From Botryococcus braunii (lineage: Eukaryota > Chlorophyta > Trebouxiophyceae), in NCBI GenBank assembly GCA_002005505.1, contig KV908575.1:62001-126000 (forward strand): a stretch of 64,000 nt of DNA, written 5' to 3'. Below, one piece after another: positions 8,523 through 20,000 of this stretch. Positions within the stretch are counted from its first letter, which is position 1. Every line of letters begins with the position of its first letter. Both the position numbers and the translations under genes were made by a program. Below the pieces are notes generated by a model. It worked only from the letters and a program-made list of their open reading frames with translations, ran no database searches and was not told the origin of the DNA.

Positions 8523-11298
8523 TTATTTGATACATGCCATTGCTCTAAGCTTGGCAAAAGTGACCTTAGTAAGTACCTTGGTGAAGGGATCAGCAATATT
8601 CTCACTGGTAGCCACATATCTTGGCTCAATTGCTCCATTCTCCACCTCATCTCTGACCCTGTGGTACCTTACAGCAATGTGTTTAGTCCTGGATGATATG
8701 GGAATCCCCTTCACATTTGCAAGGGCCCCTGTATTGTCAGTATAAACTACAATACTTCCAGGATTTTCACCAAAGTCAGTAATTAACTTGGCAAACCACA
8801 ATGCTTCCTCCATGGAGCTCCGGTACACATGGAGATAAATTCAGCTTCAACAGTAGACAAAGCAACAATTGGTTGTAGCTTGCTACCCCATGAAACTGCT
8901 GCTGACCCAGACATGAAAACAAATCCAGAGGTGGACTTTCTGCCATCCAAATCCCCTGCATAATCTGAGTCAACAAGGCTACAAAGCCTTTATCACCTTT
9001 CTCCCACAAAAGCCCCGAATTCTTAGTACCAGCAAGATATTTCAGAATATGCATGCCAGCACTAAGATGTGTATTTGTAGGAGCATTTGCAAAACGTGCG
9101 AGAAGACCAGTAGCATATGATAGGTCAGGCCTGATTGTGTTAGCCAAATAAAGAATGCCACCCACAAGTTCCCTGTACCTGTTGTCTTTAGGCAAGGGTT
9201 CCCCTGAATTCTTCTGCAATTTGAAGGAATTATCCAGAGGTGTAGACTTGGGGTTGCAGCCTGCCATACCAAAGCTCTCCAAAATATCAGTGATTAATTT
9301 CTCATTTGACAATTTCACTGCAAACTTGCTAGCAAGGAGAGACTTCACTTCATCAATGCATTTGAGATCCTGAGAGGTAATGAGAATGTCATCTACATAT
9401 AAAAGTAAATAAACTGTTTCAGAATTCTCTCTCTGCAGTATAAACAAAGATGGATCTGCATCTGCAATGACAAAACCAGCAGATTTAAGGAAGCTGCTGA
9501 TTGTAACGTACCAGGCCCTAGGGGCCTGCTTAAGCCCATACAAGGCTTTGTGCAACCTGCAGACAGTGTTAGGCCCACCAATATGGAACCCTGCTGGCTG
9601 CTGAATGAAGACCTTTTCTTCAAGATCCCCATGTAAAAATGCAGTACTCACATCCATCTGATGGACCTGCATGTTTCTCTCAACTGCTTTAGAAAGCACA
9701 TATCTCAAGGTTGAATGCTTGGAGACAGGTGCATAAACCTCAGTAAAATCAACACCATAAATTAGTTTAAAACCTTTGGCAACCATCCTCGCCTTAAACC
9801 TCTCAATTTCACCAATTTCAGAAAGCTTGACTTTGTAAACCCATTTCACTGGCAGAGCCTTTTTCTTTGTCTTGTCATCAACCACCACATATGACCAGGT
9901 GCCTAATGCCTTGAGTGAGTTCATTTCATCTTGCATTGCACTAACCCACTTATCACTCTCAGGTGAATTAATGGCATCAATATATGTTGCAGGCTCTACA
10001 ATCAAAGTGTCTTTCTGAAGCTTGAACATAACCACAGAATATTTCAGCATGATTTGTCTCATTTTGCAGCACAGTATTCCTAACTGTATCAGGATATCTG
10101 CCCCCAAAGAGACCTGGAGGTGTGTGTGAGATGCCTGCACCTTGAAAATCAAACTCAACAGGCTCAAGTTGGGATTCAGGAGCCTCATTAACTATACCTT
10201 TCTGGATGACCACTTATGGAACGTCCTGAACGGGACACGGGTCTAAGCCATGAGGATCTGCAGTGCCCTGATTTTCCCCAAGGTTAGTATTATCTTGACC
10301 AATAAATTTAGCCCTCTCAAGGTTTAATTCATCAAACCTTATGACACTTGGATCAGTGCCCAAAGGGGCCAAAGAGACAAGAGACAAGTCTTCAGAAATT
10401 CCATGCACATCTTCTCCATTGAGTGTAGTTTCAGAATCTTCAGGAGAATCCTCTTCATTATTCACTACATCAAGGAGATCAGGCATTTCATCATCATCAG
10501 ACAAAGTCTCCTCAAACTTGACAAATTGTCTTGCACACACTGTGACTTTGGAATCCATGAGGACACTGTGACTTTGGAATCCATGAGGACAATGTGCCCA
10601 TCATAGCCCAAGAAAATGCCCTCTATACTGACAGGACCAATTTTACCATCCCTTTTTGACTTTTCTATCATGACATGACACTTGCTCCCAAAAACACGTA
10701 AGTGACTGACATCAGGAACAGTGCCAAACCACATCTCAAAAGGGTTTTTGTCATGGTTTGCAACTGCAGACAAGTTCCTAACATAATTTGCAGTTAGGAG
10801 AGAGTCACCCCAGTATTCTGGAGGTAGGCTCGAAGCAGTCAGCATGGCTCTTGCTTTCTCCTGCAGAGTCCTGTTCAGCCTCTCAATTTTCCCATTTTGT
10901 TGATGGGCATATGGTGCAGTCTTTTGATGGACTGCACCATTCTTTCTGCAGAATTTTTCTAACCCAGAAAACTCAGTACCATTGTCAATCCTGATAAACT
11001 TCACCTTGCACTCGTGCTGTGTCTGCCACGCAGTCAATAAATTTACTGCCTCTCTTGATGCATCTGCCTTTGACTTGAGTAGAATAGTTGCTGACATAGC
11101 AGAAGATTCATCAAAGACATATTTTTCATCATCATACGTTTCTTGTGAAATTGGACCCATAAGATCCATATGCACAACTTCAAATTTTCTGGTGCAGACA
11201 GTGCCTGTAGGTTTGAAAGGTTGCACAGTTTGCTTCCCATGCAGACAAGCACTGCAGACACCTTTGTTTCCTATTGAAGTTGAGAAATCAGAAGAGGG
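8523..11298 (-). pseudogene. Copia A pol: integrase, RT, RNase H (broken)
   Basis: Minus strand, 5' to 3'. The integrase zinc region tail (GVCSACLHGKQT) at about 11240 is followed by the DDE core HMDLMGPI (about 11170), IRIDNGTEF (about 10985) and NGKIERLNRTL (about 10880). RT includes VKWVYKVK, QMDVSTAFLHGDLEEKV, KALYGLKQAPRAWY and the catalytic LLYVDDILIT near 9400. The last part of RNase H (DNTGALANVKG, SENIADPFTK) ends at a stop at 8523-8525. Breaks: a tandem duplication of about 23 bp at 10544-10590 that shifts the frame after integrase, a stop near 10212, and frameshifts in RNase H at about 8825-9000. It continues upstream at 38052 across element B. Confidence 0.92.
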
Positions 11299-11303
11299 GA
11301 GTT

Positions 11304-11792
11304 TGAAACAAAGGGAGACGTGTATGCAAGTCTAATAATAAGAGATACTAGGGTTTAAGGAAGGGGTGACACCGCGAGACAGTAAACGTGACGCCGACTC
11401 CTCTTACAATACGCAGCTCCTCCTCACGCAGGCGATTCCGAGTCTCCAATAAACAATATGGCCAACGCCAATACAATATAATATGCAACAGATATATCCA
11501 GGCCCCAAAGATAAGTGTGTCTCTCGAAGTGTGAGTCCAACTTGTGGTGAACCCGGCTACATCGCCCTTCTATGTGATGCTCTCGCGAGCACCACGAGAA
11601 GGATGACGAGAGGGCATCCTTTTGGACATTTCATGAACATCCTATATTGTGAAGCTTCTCGTAGTACGACGTGCGTGAAGACACATGCGCACACATGCAG
11701 GCGTGCACGTAATTCGAAAGACCTGCACATAATTCGAAAGGCGAGCCGCATGAGGTACGCAGACGCGGCATCGCACGCGTCACCTCACTACA
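11304..11792 (-). repeat. Element B 3' LTR
   Basis: 489 bp, nearly identical to 37558-38046 and to the solo LTR at 34119-34607. The internal side (plus TACTCCCCTCCC at 11793) is the complement of the polypurine tract GGGAGGGGAGTA. No R1/R2 duplication is present. Confidence 0.94.
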
Positions 11793-12316
11793 TACTCCCC
11801 TCCCTATTCCTGTGCGTCCCCGCGCAGAAGGCAGAGCGCAACAAAACAACAAAAGACCTTCCAACATGCGGAGACTCAGAACACTACCTACGGGCAACCC
11901 GCCTCCCGTGTTGCCAGACCCCAGCCGATCGCTGCGTATCGGGGTCCCCACCATATAGAAATAAGAATAAGTATCATTCATGACAAACATGACAGAAGAC
12001 GAAACGGAGGAAACAGCTAAGTCCACGTAGAGCCAAAAGTCCAGAAGTTCATAAGTCGAGAAGTCCACAAGTCCATAAGGCAAAGTTCAAGTGAGGTTCA
12101 AACCAAGTTCGAGTCCAAAGTTCCAGAGTCCAAAGGTCCGTGTCCAGTGGCAATGAAGTGAAGCGGCCATGTCGAGCCTAATGTGCACAATGATCTATCC
12201 AGGTAAGGGACCCATGGTCCACCCTACCGGGTAAGGCAGCCTTACCCTAGCCTATACACAGTCCATATGGCCATACAGAGAGACCCCTCCAAGGAGGGCC
12301 AACCGGTCGACGGGGC
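11793..12316 (-). other. Element B 3' untranslated region and PPT
   Basis: About 520 bases between the pol stop and the 3' LTR, with no coding sequence. It matches the corresponding region of element E (about 36034-36588). Confidence 0.7.
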
Positions 12317-15300
12317 CTAAGGGCGAATCCGAGGGATTGTGCCCCTGGGAGGCAATGGAGGCAACCCGTGACTCCCTCTGTACTGCTCCACTTGCTGGCG
12401 GCAGCGCGTAAAATTCGTGAGTGGTCCCCACGTATCGTCGTCGGGCGTGTAACCTTTCCATCGCACAAGGTATTGCATATGCGGGGTTCCATCCGGGTCG
12501 TAGAGAGTGCGGCCGCGGTCGTCCATGAGTGGCTTGTGGTCCACAATGCCACCAATCTCGTATTCGATATGGTCGTTGACGAGATGCGGGGGCGGCGGCG
12601 GCGGACGCACACGTGCGACATCAGCGGTACGGTAGGGGGTGAGGAAGTTGACATTCACGGTCGGATGATACCAGGCGGGGGCGGCAGTTGAAAGGGCAGG
12701 CCGACATCCCGTAAGTTCATGTAACGCCTTCATAAACTTACTCACAAAGCGGGGGTCCCGATCAGACACAATTTCCTCCGGATATCCATGATACATCCAT
12801 ACCCGTGTCCTTAGCAATTGTGCCACCGTATAAGCATCCGCATTCATGGTTGTAGCTGCAAAATGAGCACACTTGCTAAGCCTATCCACGACAACCCAAA
12901 TAGCATCATTTCCATTGGGAGTCTTTGGCAAATTAGTAATGAAATCCATGGACAAACTTTGCCACTTCCTGACTGGTATTTGTAAAGGGTGAAGAAGACC
13001 AGCAGGCAAAGTATTCCGAGCCTTGACCCGCTGGCAAGAGTCACAATGAGCAACATAGGCTTTGACATCCTCATACATTCCAGGCCAATACCATTCCCTT
13101 GTGAGAAGCTCATACATGCGAGTTACTCCAGGGTGGCCAACATGAGGCGGGTCATGCAATGCTTCCAAAATTCCACGTCGCAGATTCTCAACAACAAGTT
13201 CCCCATTCTTCCTTTCCTCAAACAATGCAGGAACATACTTCCGTCCATTCCTTTCCCAAAAGCCTCCCTTAAGACTAACCTTCCGACGATTCGCGCGCAC
13301 TGCCAACCAAGGATCATCTGTGTAAGCCTTCCCAAGTTTTCCAAGTAAGGTTTCGTACCCATCGGTATCGGGGGTGAGCTCACTTGGGCTGGCCAACCCA
13401 ATTTGCTCCATCGTGCCGAGGGGTTCTTGGACCTCCTGAGCGGGCTCCGTGACTTTTCGAACCTTGCGGGACCGAGCTGCATCCAATCTGGAGGGGGTGA
13501 GGCAGTCCGGAGAGGGGCGCGTACGCTTGCGCCGGAGGGCAACCCCGGCCACTACTCCATTGTCCCTCCCCCCAGATCCAGGGTGACCATGTTGAGTGAA
13601 ACACCTGGAGAGCGGGTCCGCAATGTTGGTCTTTCCCGGTTCCCATACCCATTCAATCTCAAACTCCTGCAGGCGCTCGGCCCACCGAGCCCTCCGAGGA
13701 CTAAGCCCAACCTGTTGACCCAAGAAGGTATTACACTTGTGATCCGTTACCACTGTCACTGGCTTCCCCAAAAGATAACATCTCCATTCCGTGAGAGCAT
13801 ACACCACAGCCAATAATTCCCGTTCCGTGGCACTGTAGTTCCTCTCGCTTGCTCCCAACTTCTTGCTAAAATAAGCACAAACCTTCCCATCTTGAAACAA
13901 CACAGCTCCCACGCCGTAATAGCATGCGTCGCACACCACCTTGAATGGCCGACGTACATCCGGGCGTGTCAGGATAGGGGCTCTTACCAATGCTTCCTTG
14001 ATTTTGGTGAATGCTTCCTGTTGCTCCTGTCCCCACTTCCAAGGTGCCTTTGCTCCAGAGAGAGCGGTCAATGGGGTTGCTAGGATACTATAGTTTTGGA
14101 TGAATTTGCGAAAATAGTTAGACAACCCCAAAAACCTTCTAACTTCCGTTACGTTTGTGGGTGAAGGCCACTCTTGCACCACCTTGACCTTATCCATATC
14201 CACTTCCAATCCATTTGCACCAATAATGTGTCCCAAGTACTTCAATTGGTTCTCAAAGAAAGAACTTTTAACAAGTTTTGCCAAGAGTTGATGTTCACGC
14301 AGACGGGTGAAAACTCTCTCCAACTGCCCCAAGTGTTCATCTTCCGTTTTGCTGTAAATGAGCACATCATCTAGATACACCACCACAAATCCTTCCCTTA
14401 TAAAGTCATGAAAGACTTCATTCATCAACCTCTGAAATGTGGCAGGGGCATTTGTCAGACCAAAGGGGAGAACAAGAAATTCGTACAAACCAAAAGGGGT
14501 CCGAAAGGCAGTCTTTGGCACATCCTCCTTCCGAAGCCTGACCTGATGGTATCCAGACAGTAAGTCCAAGCTTGAAAACACTTTTGCTCCCTTAAGTTTA
14601 TCTAACAGGTCATCAATTCTGGGTAGAGGGTATCTATCAGAGATAGTGATTTTGTTGAGGGGACGGTAATCTATAACCATCCGTAAACTTCCATCCTTCT
14701 TCCTAACAAACAAAACAGGTGAAGCAAAAGGGGAGCAACTTGGCCTGATCAATCCCAATTTCAACATCTCATTCACTGTTTTCTCGCACTCCGCAAGCTC
14801 ACTTGGAGCTAGCCGGTACGCGTGCCTATTGGGAGGCCGATGTCCTTCCTCCAAATTTATTGTGTGAAATACTTCCCTTTCCGGAGGTAGCCCCGGGAGT
14901 TGCTTGGCAAACAAATCCTCATTAGCACGTAACAACTCCTTCAATGCCTGCGGTTTTCCTTCCAGCATATCATTTATTTGTTGAGTGAAAGTCATACCGG
15001 TACCACTGGTGGGTTTTGTGACGACGGGCGTGTCGTCCACAGATTGGTCGGTATCCGCCAGGTCGACCCCACTTGAGGCGTCCTCCCCGGTGATGTCCAC
15101 CAACTCAGCCTGGTCATTCACAAGCACAGTATACAAGCAAACTTTCCATACATCTTGCCCCTTCCATCCCCTTCCATTCCTGTCCTTCCTTCCCTCCTTC
15201 CTTTCTTTTGCTTGAAGACCCCAAACAAGTTTTGGCCCAACCGGCAAGGGTGAATCTGCTCGTGTTAAGGTAACCCACTTCCCATGATGTCTAAAGTGAG

Positions 15301-15922
15301 CAGCTTTCACACGAAAATCAATGGAGGCTCCCCTTGCTTCCATCCAATCCTGCCCCAAAGTCATGTCTACCCCATCAATCATGGCAGGGCTTACAATGAA
15401 GTTATGACGAGAGCTTACACCGGGCTTAAGCGGAAATGACACATCGACCGTTCCTTTCGTATCAGACACACTTCCATCCGCAAGAGTCACTGAGATACTC
15501 GAGGGTTTATAGCGCACCCCAAGTCCTTGCAAAGTATCACTTTTAATAAAGGAATGAGACGCCCCACTGTCAAACAACACTGAAAGGATTTTCCCCTTAA
15601 CATTCGCAGGAAAGGTCATAGCGAGCGGAGAGTCAGTAGTAACACTTCCCATGGTGAGTGTGGGTCTTGGGGGAACCACACAACATATAAAAGAGAATGG
15701 GTATACACTAGTTTGACCATTCATGTCTACCGCCTGTCCCTTCCTTCCTGAACACACTTCCACAATCCTTCCTTGCATACGGTGAGCATAGAGACTCTTA
15801 CTTTTCCAAGCTTTCCTTCCCACAATGAAACAACAAGTGAGGGACGGGTTGCACCTTTGTTCCCCTAAAAACTTGGAAATCTCAGATTCAGCCTTCCTAA
15901 CATTTGGCACCACAAGGTTCAC
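12317..15922 (-). pseudogene. Element B pol: protease, RT, RNase H, integrase, chromodomain
   Basis: One open frame of 1200 codons downstream of the C insertion. In order: aspartic protease LFDSGASHSF (about residue 113), RT with VIDYRPLNK, LPFGLTNAPATFQ and catalytic VVYLDDVLIYSK (about 514), RNase H VCDACYYGVGAVLF, integrase zinc motif HVGHPGVTRMYELL with CDSCQRVK, core D in LSMDFITNLP and D in IVSDRDPRF. The frame then jumps from LTGCRPALSTA directly to WYHPTVNVNFLTPY and a chromodomain-like segment (YLVRWKGYTPDDDTWGP), so the YHPQTDGQTER region with the third catalytic Glu is deleted. The frame begins at the C insertion, not at a true start; its 5' end is at 22940-23002. Pol order and chromodomain place it among chromoviruses. 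Confidence 0.92.
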
Positions 15923-16616
15923 TGTTGAGTTCTGAACATTATTATTGAATGCCTTGTGCTTTAAGTGATCTTCATGTGTGCACTATTAGGATATGGGTCC
16001 ATTGAGAACATAAGGTACCTTGAGACACGGCAGATTCTGGACGTTTTCGAACATAAGGTACAATCCTATCTAGATCACACGTTTGTCGGATGAACTCTTA
16101 AGGCTGCCCCACCGGAGTGAATACCAACTGGTTGTGAAAGATGCTGGGCATCACCAGATGCTAGTCTTGTCCGACAGTTGTGTGTGGCACTCAGCAGACA
16201 GTCGTACGGACTGTAGCTGGAGTAACTTCGTCTATTGACGACCTGTCTGCTTTGTACAGGTACGGTGCGGCAGTGTGTGTTGTATCATTGTTGCTATTGT
16301 GAGAGTGAACAAGCTTAGTGTACCCTGTAGTCACTCAAACAGATAAGGGACAGTGACTTCAGGGAGTATAGGCATGTACTTGAACGTAGCCGTCTAGAGC
16401 CTTATCTAGTGATTGCTTGATCGGTGCTTGTGTACAAGATAATGATGTAACGGAACTGGTTGTGAAAGATGCTGGGCATCACCAGATGCTAGTCTTGTCC
16501 GACAGTTGTGTGTGGCACTCAGCAGACAGTCGTACGGACTGTAGCTGGAGTAACTTCGTCTATTGACGACCTGTCTGCTTTGTACAGGGAAAGCCGATTG
16601 CCCATAACCTTTCACA
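15923..16616 (+). repeat. Copia C 5' LTR
   Basis: Starts TGTTGAGTTCTGAAC and ends CCCATAACCTTTCACA. It contains the R1/R2 duplication and two copies of GAACATAAGGTAC (about 16003 and 16048). Its 3' end GCCCATAACCT is the inverse of AGGTTATGGGC just inside the element, giving an 11-bp perfect stem across the LTR/primer-site junction. Confidence 0.95.
16126..16588 (+). repeat. R1/R2 duplication with intron-like spacing in the C LTR
   Basis: R1 16126-16260 and R2 16454-16588 are identical over 135 bp. R1 ends TTTGTACAG followed by GTACGG (donor); R2 ends TTTGTACAG followed by GGAAAG (acceptor with a good pyrimidine stretch). The implied intron is 16260-16587, 328 bp. Its removal leaves a single copy of the segment. 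The same layout is in the 3' LTR (22444-22578, 22772-22906). Confidence 0.88.
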
Positions 16617-16648
16617 GGTTATGGGCCCACGCCCTTCCAGCTGAGCCA
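16617..16648 (+). promoter_or_regulatory. Primer binding site for a half initiator tRNA-Met
   Basis: GGTTATGGGCCCACGCCC and following bases are complementary to the D-arm to anticodon-loop half of eukaryotic initiator tRNA-Met (anticodon loop GGGCCCATAACC), not to a tRNA 3' CCA end. Drosophila copia and yeast Ty5 are known to prime with such a cleaved tRNA-iMet half. The match to this organism's own tRNA could not be checked. Confidence 0.8.
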
Positions 16649-16715
16649 AGTAAAAGCAGGAGTGAAGGTCGTCTACGGATGGGTCAGACGTAAGCGTCAA
16701 CAAAGGAGCTCGAGC

Positions 16716-16799
16716 ATGGCGCAGCGGCGCAAGGGAACTCGAGTGTACCAGGACCATTATCTTACTCACAGTTTACCTTTCTGGGAAATTCATAATTGA
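16716..16799 (+). CDS. Short basic leader ORF in copia C
   Basis: ATG at 16716 opens 27 codons (MAQRRKGTRVYQ...) and stops at 16797-16799, about 200 bp before the polyprotein. It is unchanged in C2 (54090-54173). Its position and basic start resemble the extra upstream ORF of F1 and F2, so it may be a shortened relic or a regulatory upstream ORF. Function is unknown. Confidence 0.3.
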   Translation: MAQRRKGTRVYQDHYLTHSLPFWEIHN

Positions 16800-17006
16800 A
16801 GTTTTAGCTGTGCTTTATCATTCATAGACGTTGTCTAGAAGCACTGAGTGAGTCGGGCCGGACTCCGGCGCAAACTTCTGAGGGGAACATATCTGCTACT
16901 ACTGTGCAAGACTGGCTGGTAAATTTCCATGACATGGAGGGAATTGTAGGGTATTGCTGCATTCCAGAAGTTTATGAGTAAGTTTGGCTGGTGAAGTGAC
17001 AATAGT

Positions 17007-20000
17007 ATGACAAAAAGGGGCAAAGAAAAGGAAAGTAGCAGTGAAACAGCAATGTCTCAACCTGGAGAAGTCAGTGGGGCCACTCCAGGGCAGTCTATGA
17101 CCGGGACACAATCAGCCACTGCAGAACCAAAGGTGGAGATTGACAAGGCAGCCTACATCCCCAATACCTCTAATCCAAAGATGACTGTCATGCTTGATGA
17201 TGGAGGGCGCAATTTTGAATTTTGGTATGAAAATTTGGAGGCGTGCGCAAACACCAAGGGGGTCAGAGCGGCTTTGGAGAGGCCAATGCCAGGGTCGGTG
17301 GAGAACTCAGCCATCAAGCAGTGGCTGATCCAGTCAGTTCCAGTCATCTGGCATTCTCAGATCTCATGCCACAAAGCAGCGTTCGACTTCATCGCGTGGG
17401 TGAAGAACAGTCACACTGGAGGGAGCAACCAAGACATCAACCTTGAGTGGTACAAGGAAATGGAGCAGGGCATCAAGACAGGGGAGACACTCAAGGTCTA
17501 CCTCTACAGAATGATGGATCTGGCTACAAGTCTCAGAAACAACGCGTTCATCCTCTTGGACCACAATGTTGGGGAGCTGATGGTGAAGGGCCTCCCTCCT
17601 GTGCTGAGGCTCGAGTCCCTGGAGGTTATGGCAACCGACAAGCCGCCATTGGAGCTGATTCAAAGAATCCTGCGCGCCGCAGCCAGCCGTGGGTACAAGG
17701 ACCCACCTGCAGAGGGAACACCTCAGGCCATGGCAGCTGCAGCAGTGGCTGGTCCCTCTGGGGGGGTAGCTGGAGCGTCATCAAGCGCTGGAGCTGCACC
17801 AGGAGTGGGAGCAGTACCGGGAGTTGGAGCAGCACTACCAGCAAACGAACAGCCTCCCGCTGGCCCCTCTGCAACTACTTTTGGTGGCAGGGGGCGTGGA
17901 CCTGGCAGGGCAAGAAGGCCCAGAGAGGAGCTTACATGCCACTTCTGCAAGGCAAAGGGCCACTTCATGACTGACTGCGGACCGCTCAGGCAGCTGCAGG
18001 CTCTGCATCAAAACATGCAAGCGGCAAGCGTTGGGCCTGCAGCTTACTGGGGCCAGGGAGGCCCACAGTCGTCTCCTCAAGCCTGGTGGGACCATGGATC
18101 TGGCCGGGGTGGCCCGCCTTCATCCGCTTCCAGCCCTGGACCTCCTTCAGCATATAACTATCCAACAAGTCAACACACGTTTCCGGGGTGGCATTTACCA
18201 CCTCCACCCCCTCCTTCTGGTGAGGCGATGTTTATCTCTCTCAATGTGCTTGCCCCAACTTCGCATGGAGCTAGCAGCACATCTTGGTTAATAGATAGTG
18301 GTGCCTCTGTGCATATAGTCAATGATCTCTCATTGCTCCATAATCCAGTTATGCATAGACAGCCTCTTCCTCTGCACTTGGCAACCTCAGACGCCAAGGG
18401 AGGAATCATTGCATCTGGGTCTGTATGCCTTGTGAATGCAAGGCACGAAGTATTCTGGCTGCACAATGTGCAGTGTGTTCCTTCTGCGCATACCAACCTC
18501 ATTTCAGTCACTGGTGCAATTCAGGATGGAGCATCTTTCCTGACTGACACTGCAGGTGGTTACACAGCCATGAAGGGACCTGAAGGGTGGTGTGGAGATA
18601 TCACCCGCGCACGAGGTCTGTTTTTTTTGGAGTTTGTTAGTCCTGTCAGAGGGCAGCAAGTTGGCTGCAGACATATTGATCACATGGCTGAGGCGTCTCA
18701 TCTTAGGAAAGGACACGTGTGTAGCGAGAGATCTCTGTGGCATGCTAGGTTAGGTCATCCTGGTGCCAGCAGCATGCAGAGGTTCTCCAAGGAAGATCTG
18801 GTTACAGGAATCAATATCTCCCTTGCTCCCTGCTCTGAGTGCCCCAAGCACTGTGAATCGTGTATACAAGGGAAACACTCCAGACCTCCTTTCCCTGTAT
18901 CTTCCAGGCCTGCACATCACCCACTCGATAGAGTCCATGTGGATACTGTGGGTCCCATATCACCTCCTGCCATCACAGGTGAACGATATTGGGTCACTGT
19001 AGTGGATGAAAGTTCACACCAAGTTGCCTCCCTGCCTGTGAAGTCAAAGGATGGCATCCCAAAGGCTGTGATAGACCTGCTCCGTTTTTGGCAGACCCAA
19101 CGAGGCACGGTTGTGAAGTGTGTGAGGACTGACAGGGGTTCAGAGTTCCTGAACCAGCAATTCAAAGAGTTTTGTGCTCAGCAGGGCACTAAGATGGAGT
19201 CCTCAGCGCCCTACACGCCTCAGCAGAATGGGGTGGCGGAGAGGATGAATAGGACCCTGAAGGAGCGAACAAGGACTCTGTTGGTCCATGCTGCAGCAGA
19301 CCCCTCCCTTTGGAAGGAGGCGCTTGAGACAGCTACCCTCCTCTACAATGTGGGTCCTACTTCAGGCAGGTCCCTGACCCCCATGGAATTATTCTTTGGT
19401 GTCAAACCTGATGTGTCTGTGCTGCGCACGTTTGGCTGTGTAGCCCATGTGCACATTCCCAGTGGCCAAAGGTCTGTTTTTGGGCCCAAGACCATCCCTG
19501 GGATGTTTACTGGTTATTGTCCCCAGTCTAAAGCGTATCGTGTGTACGTGGGGAATGGAGTGTGGAAGGAGAGTAGGGACGTCAGCTTTATCGAGCACTT
19601 GAGGGGGGCTGAGAGAGTGGGTCTATCAAAGGTCCAGCCTGGGTCTGTCTATGATTCTAGGATATCACCCCCCCTTGGCAGTGAGAATCTGGCAACGCCT
19701 CAAGCAATTCCCTCTGCTGCTCCACCCACGTTCTGGGATGAGGAGGATGACCATGGAGTGGAGACGCTTTCCACTGGGGCTCCTGGGACCTCTGGACTTT
19801 GTGCTGGGGATCAGTCTGGAGACGGGACCACAGCAGCACATGACCAAGGAAACCCCACCAGCCTGGATTCTACTGTTGGGACCCCAGAACCATCTCAGCA
19901 CTCGTGGTCGGTGCTTGAGCATATGCAGAATCTGGCCAGGGGGGGTGTAGAAACTCAATCCCAGGTAGAAAAAATGCAGAAGGTACAAGAGGGGTTGCGA

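Noticed and set aside
16617..16760. tRNA gene suggested by tRNA-like sequence after the C LTR
   Set aside because: Only the complement of a half tRNA is present, with no acceptor stem or T-arm; it is in the place of a primer binding site and recurs in F1, F2 and C2.
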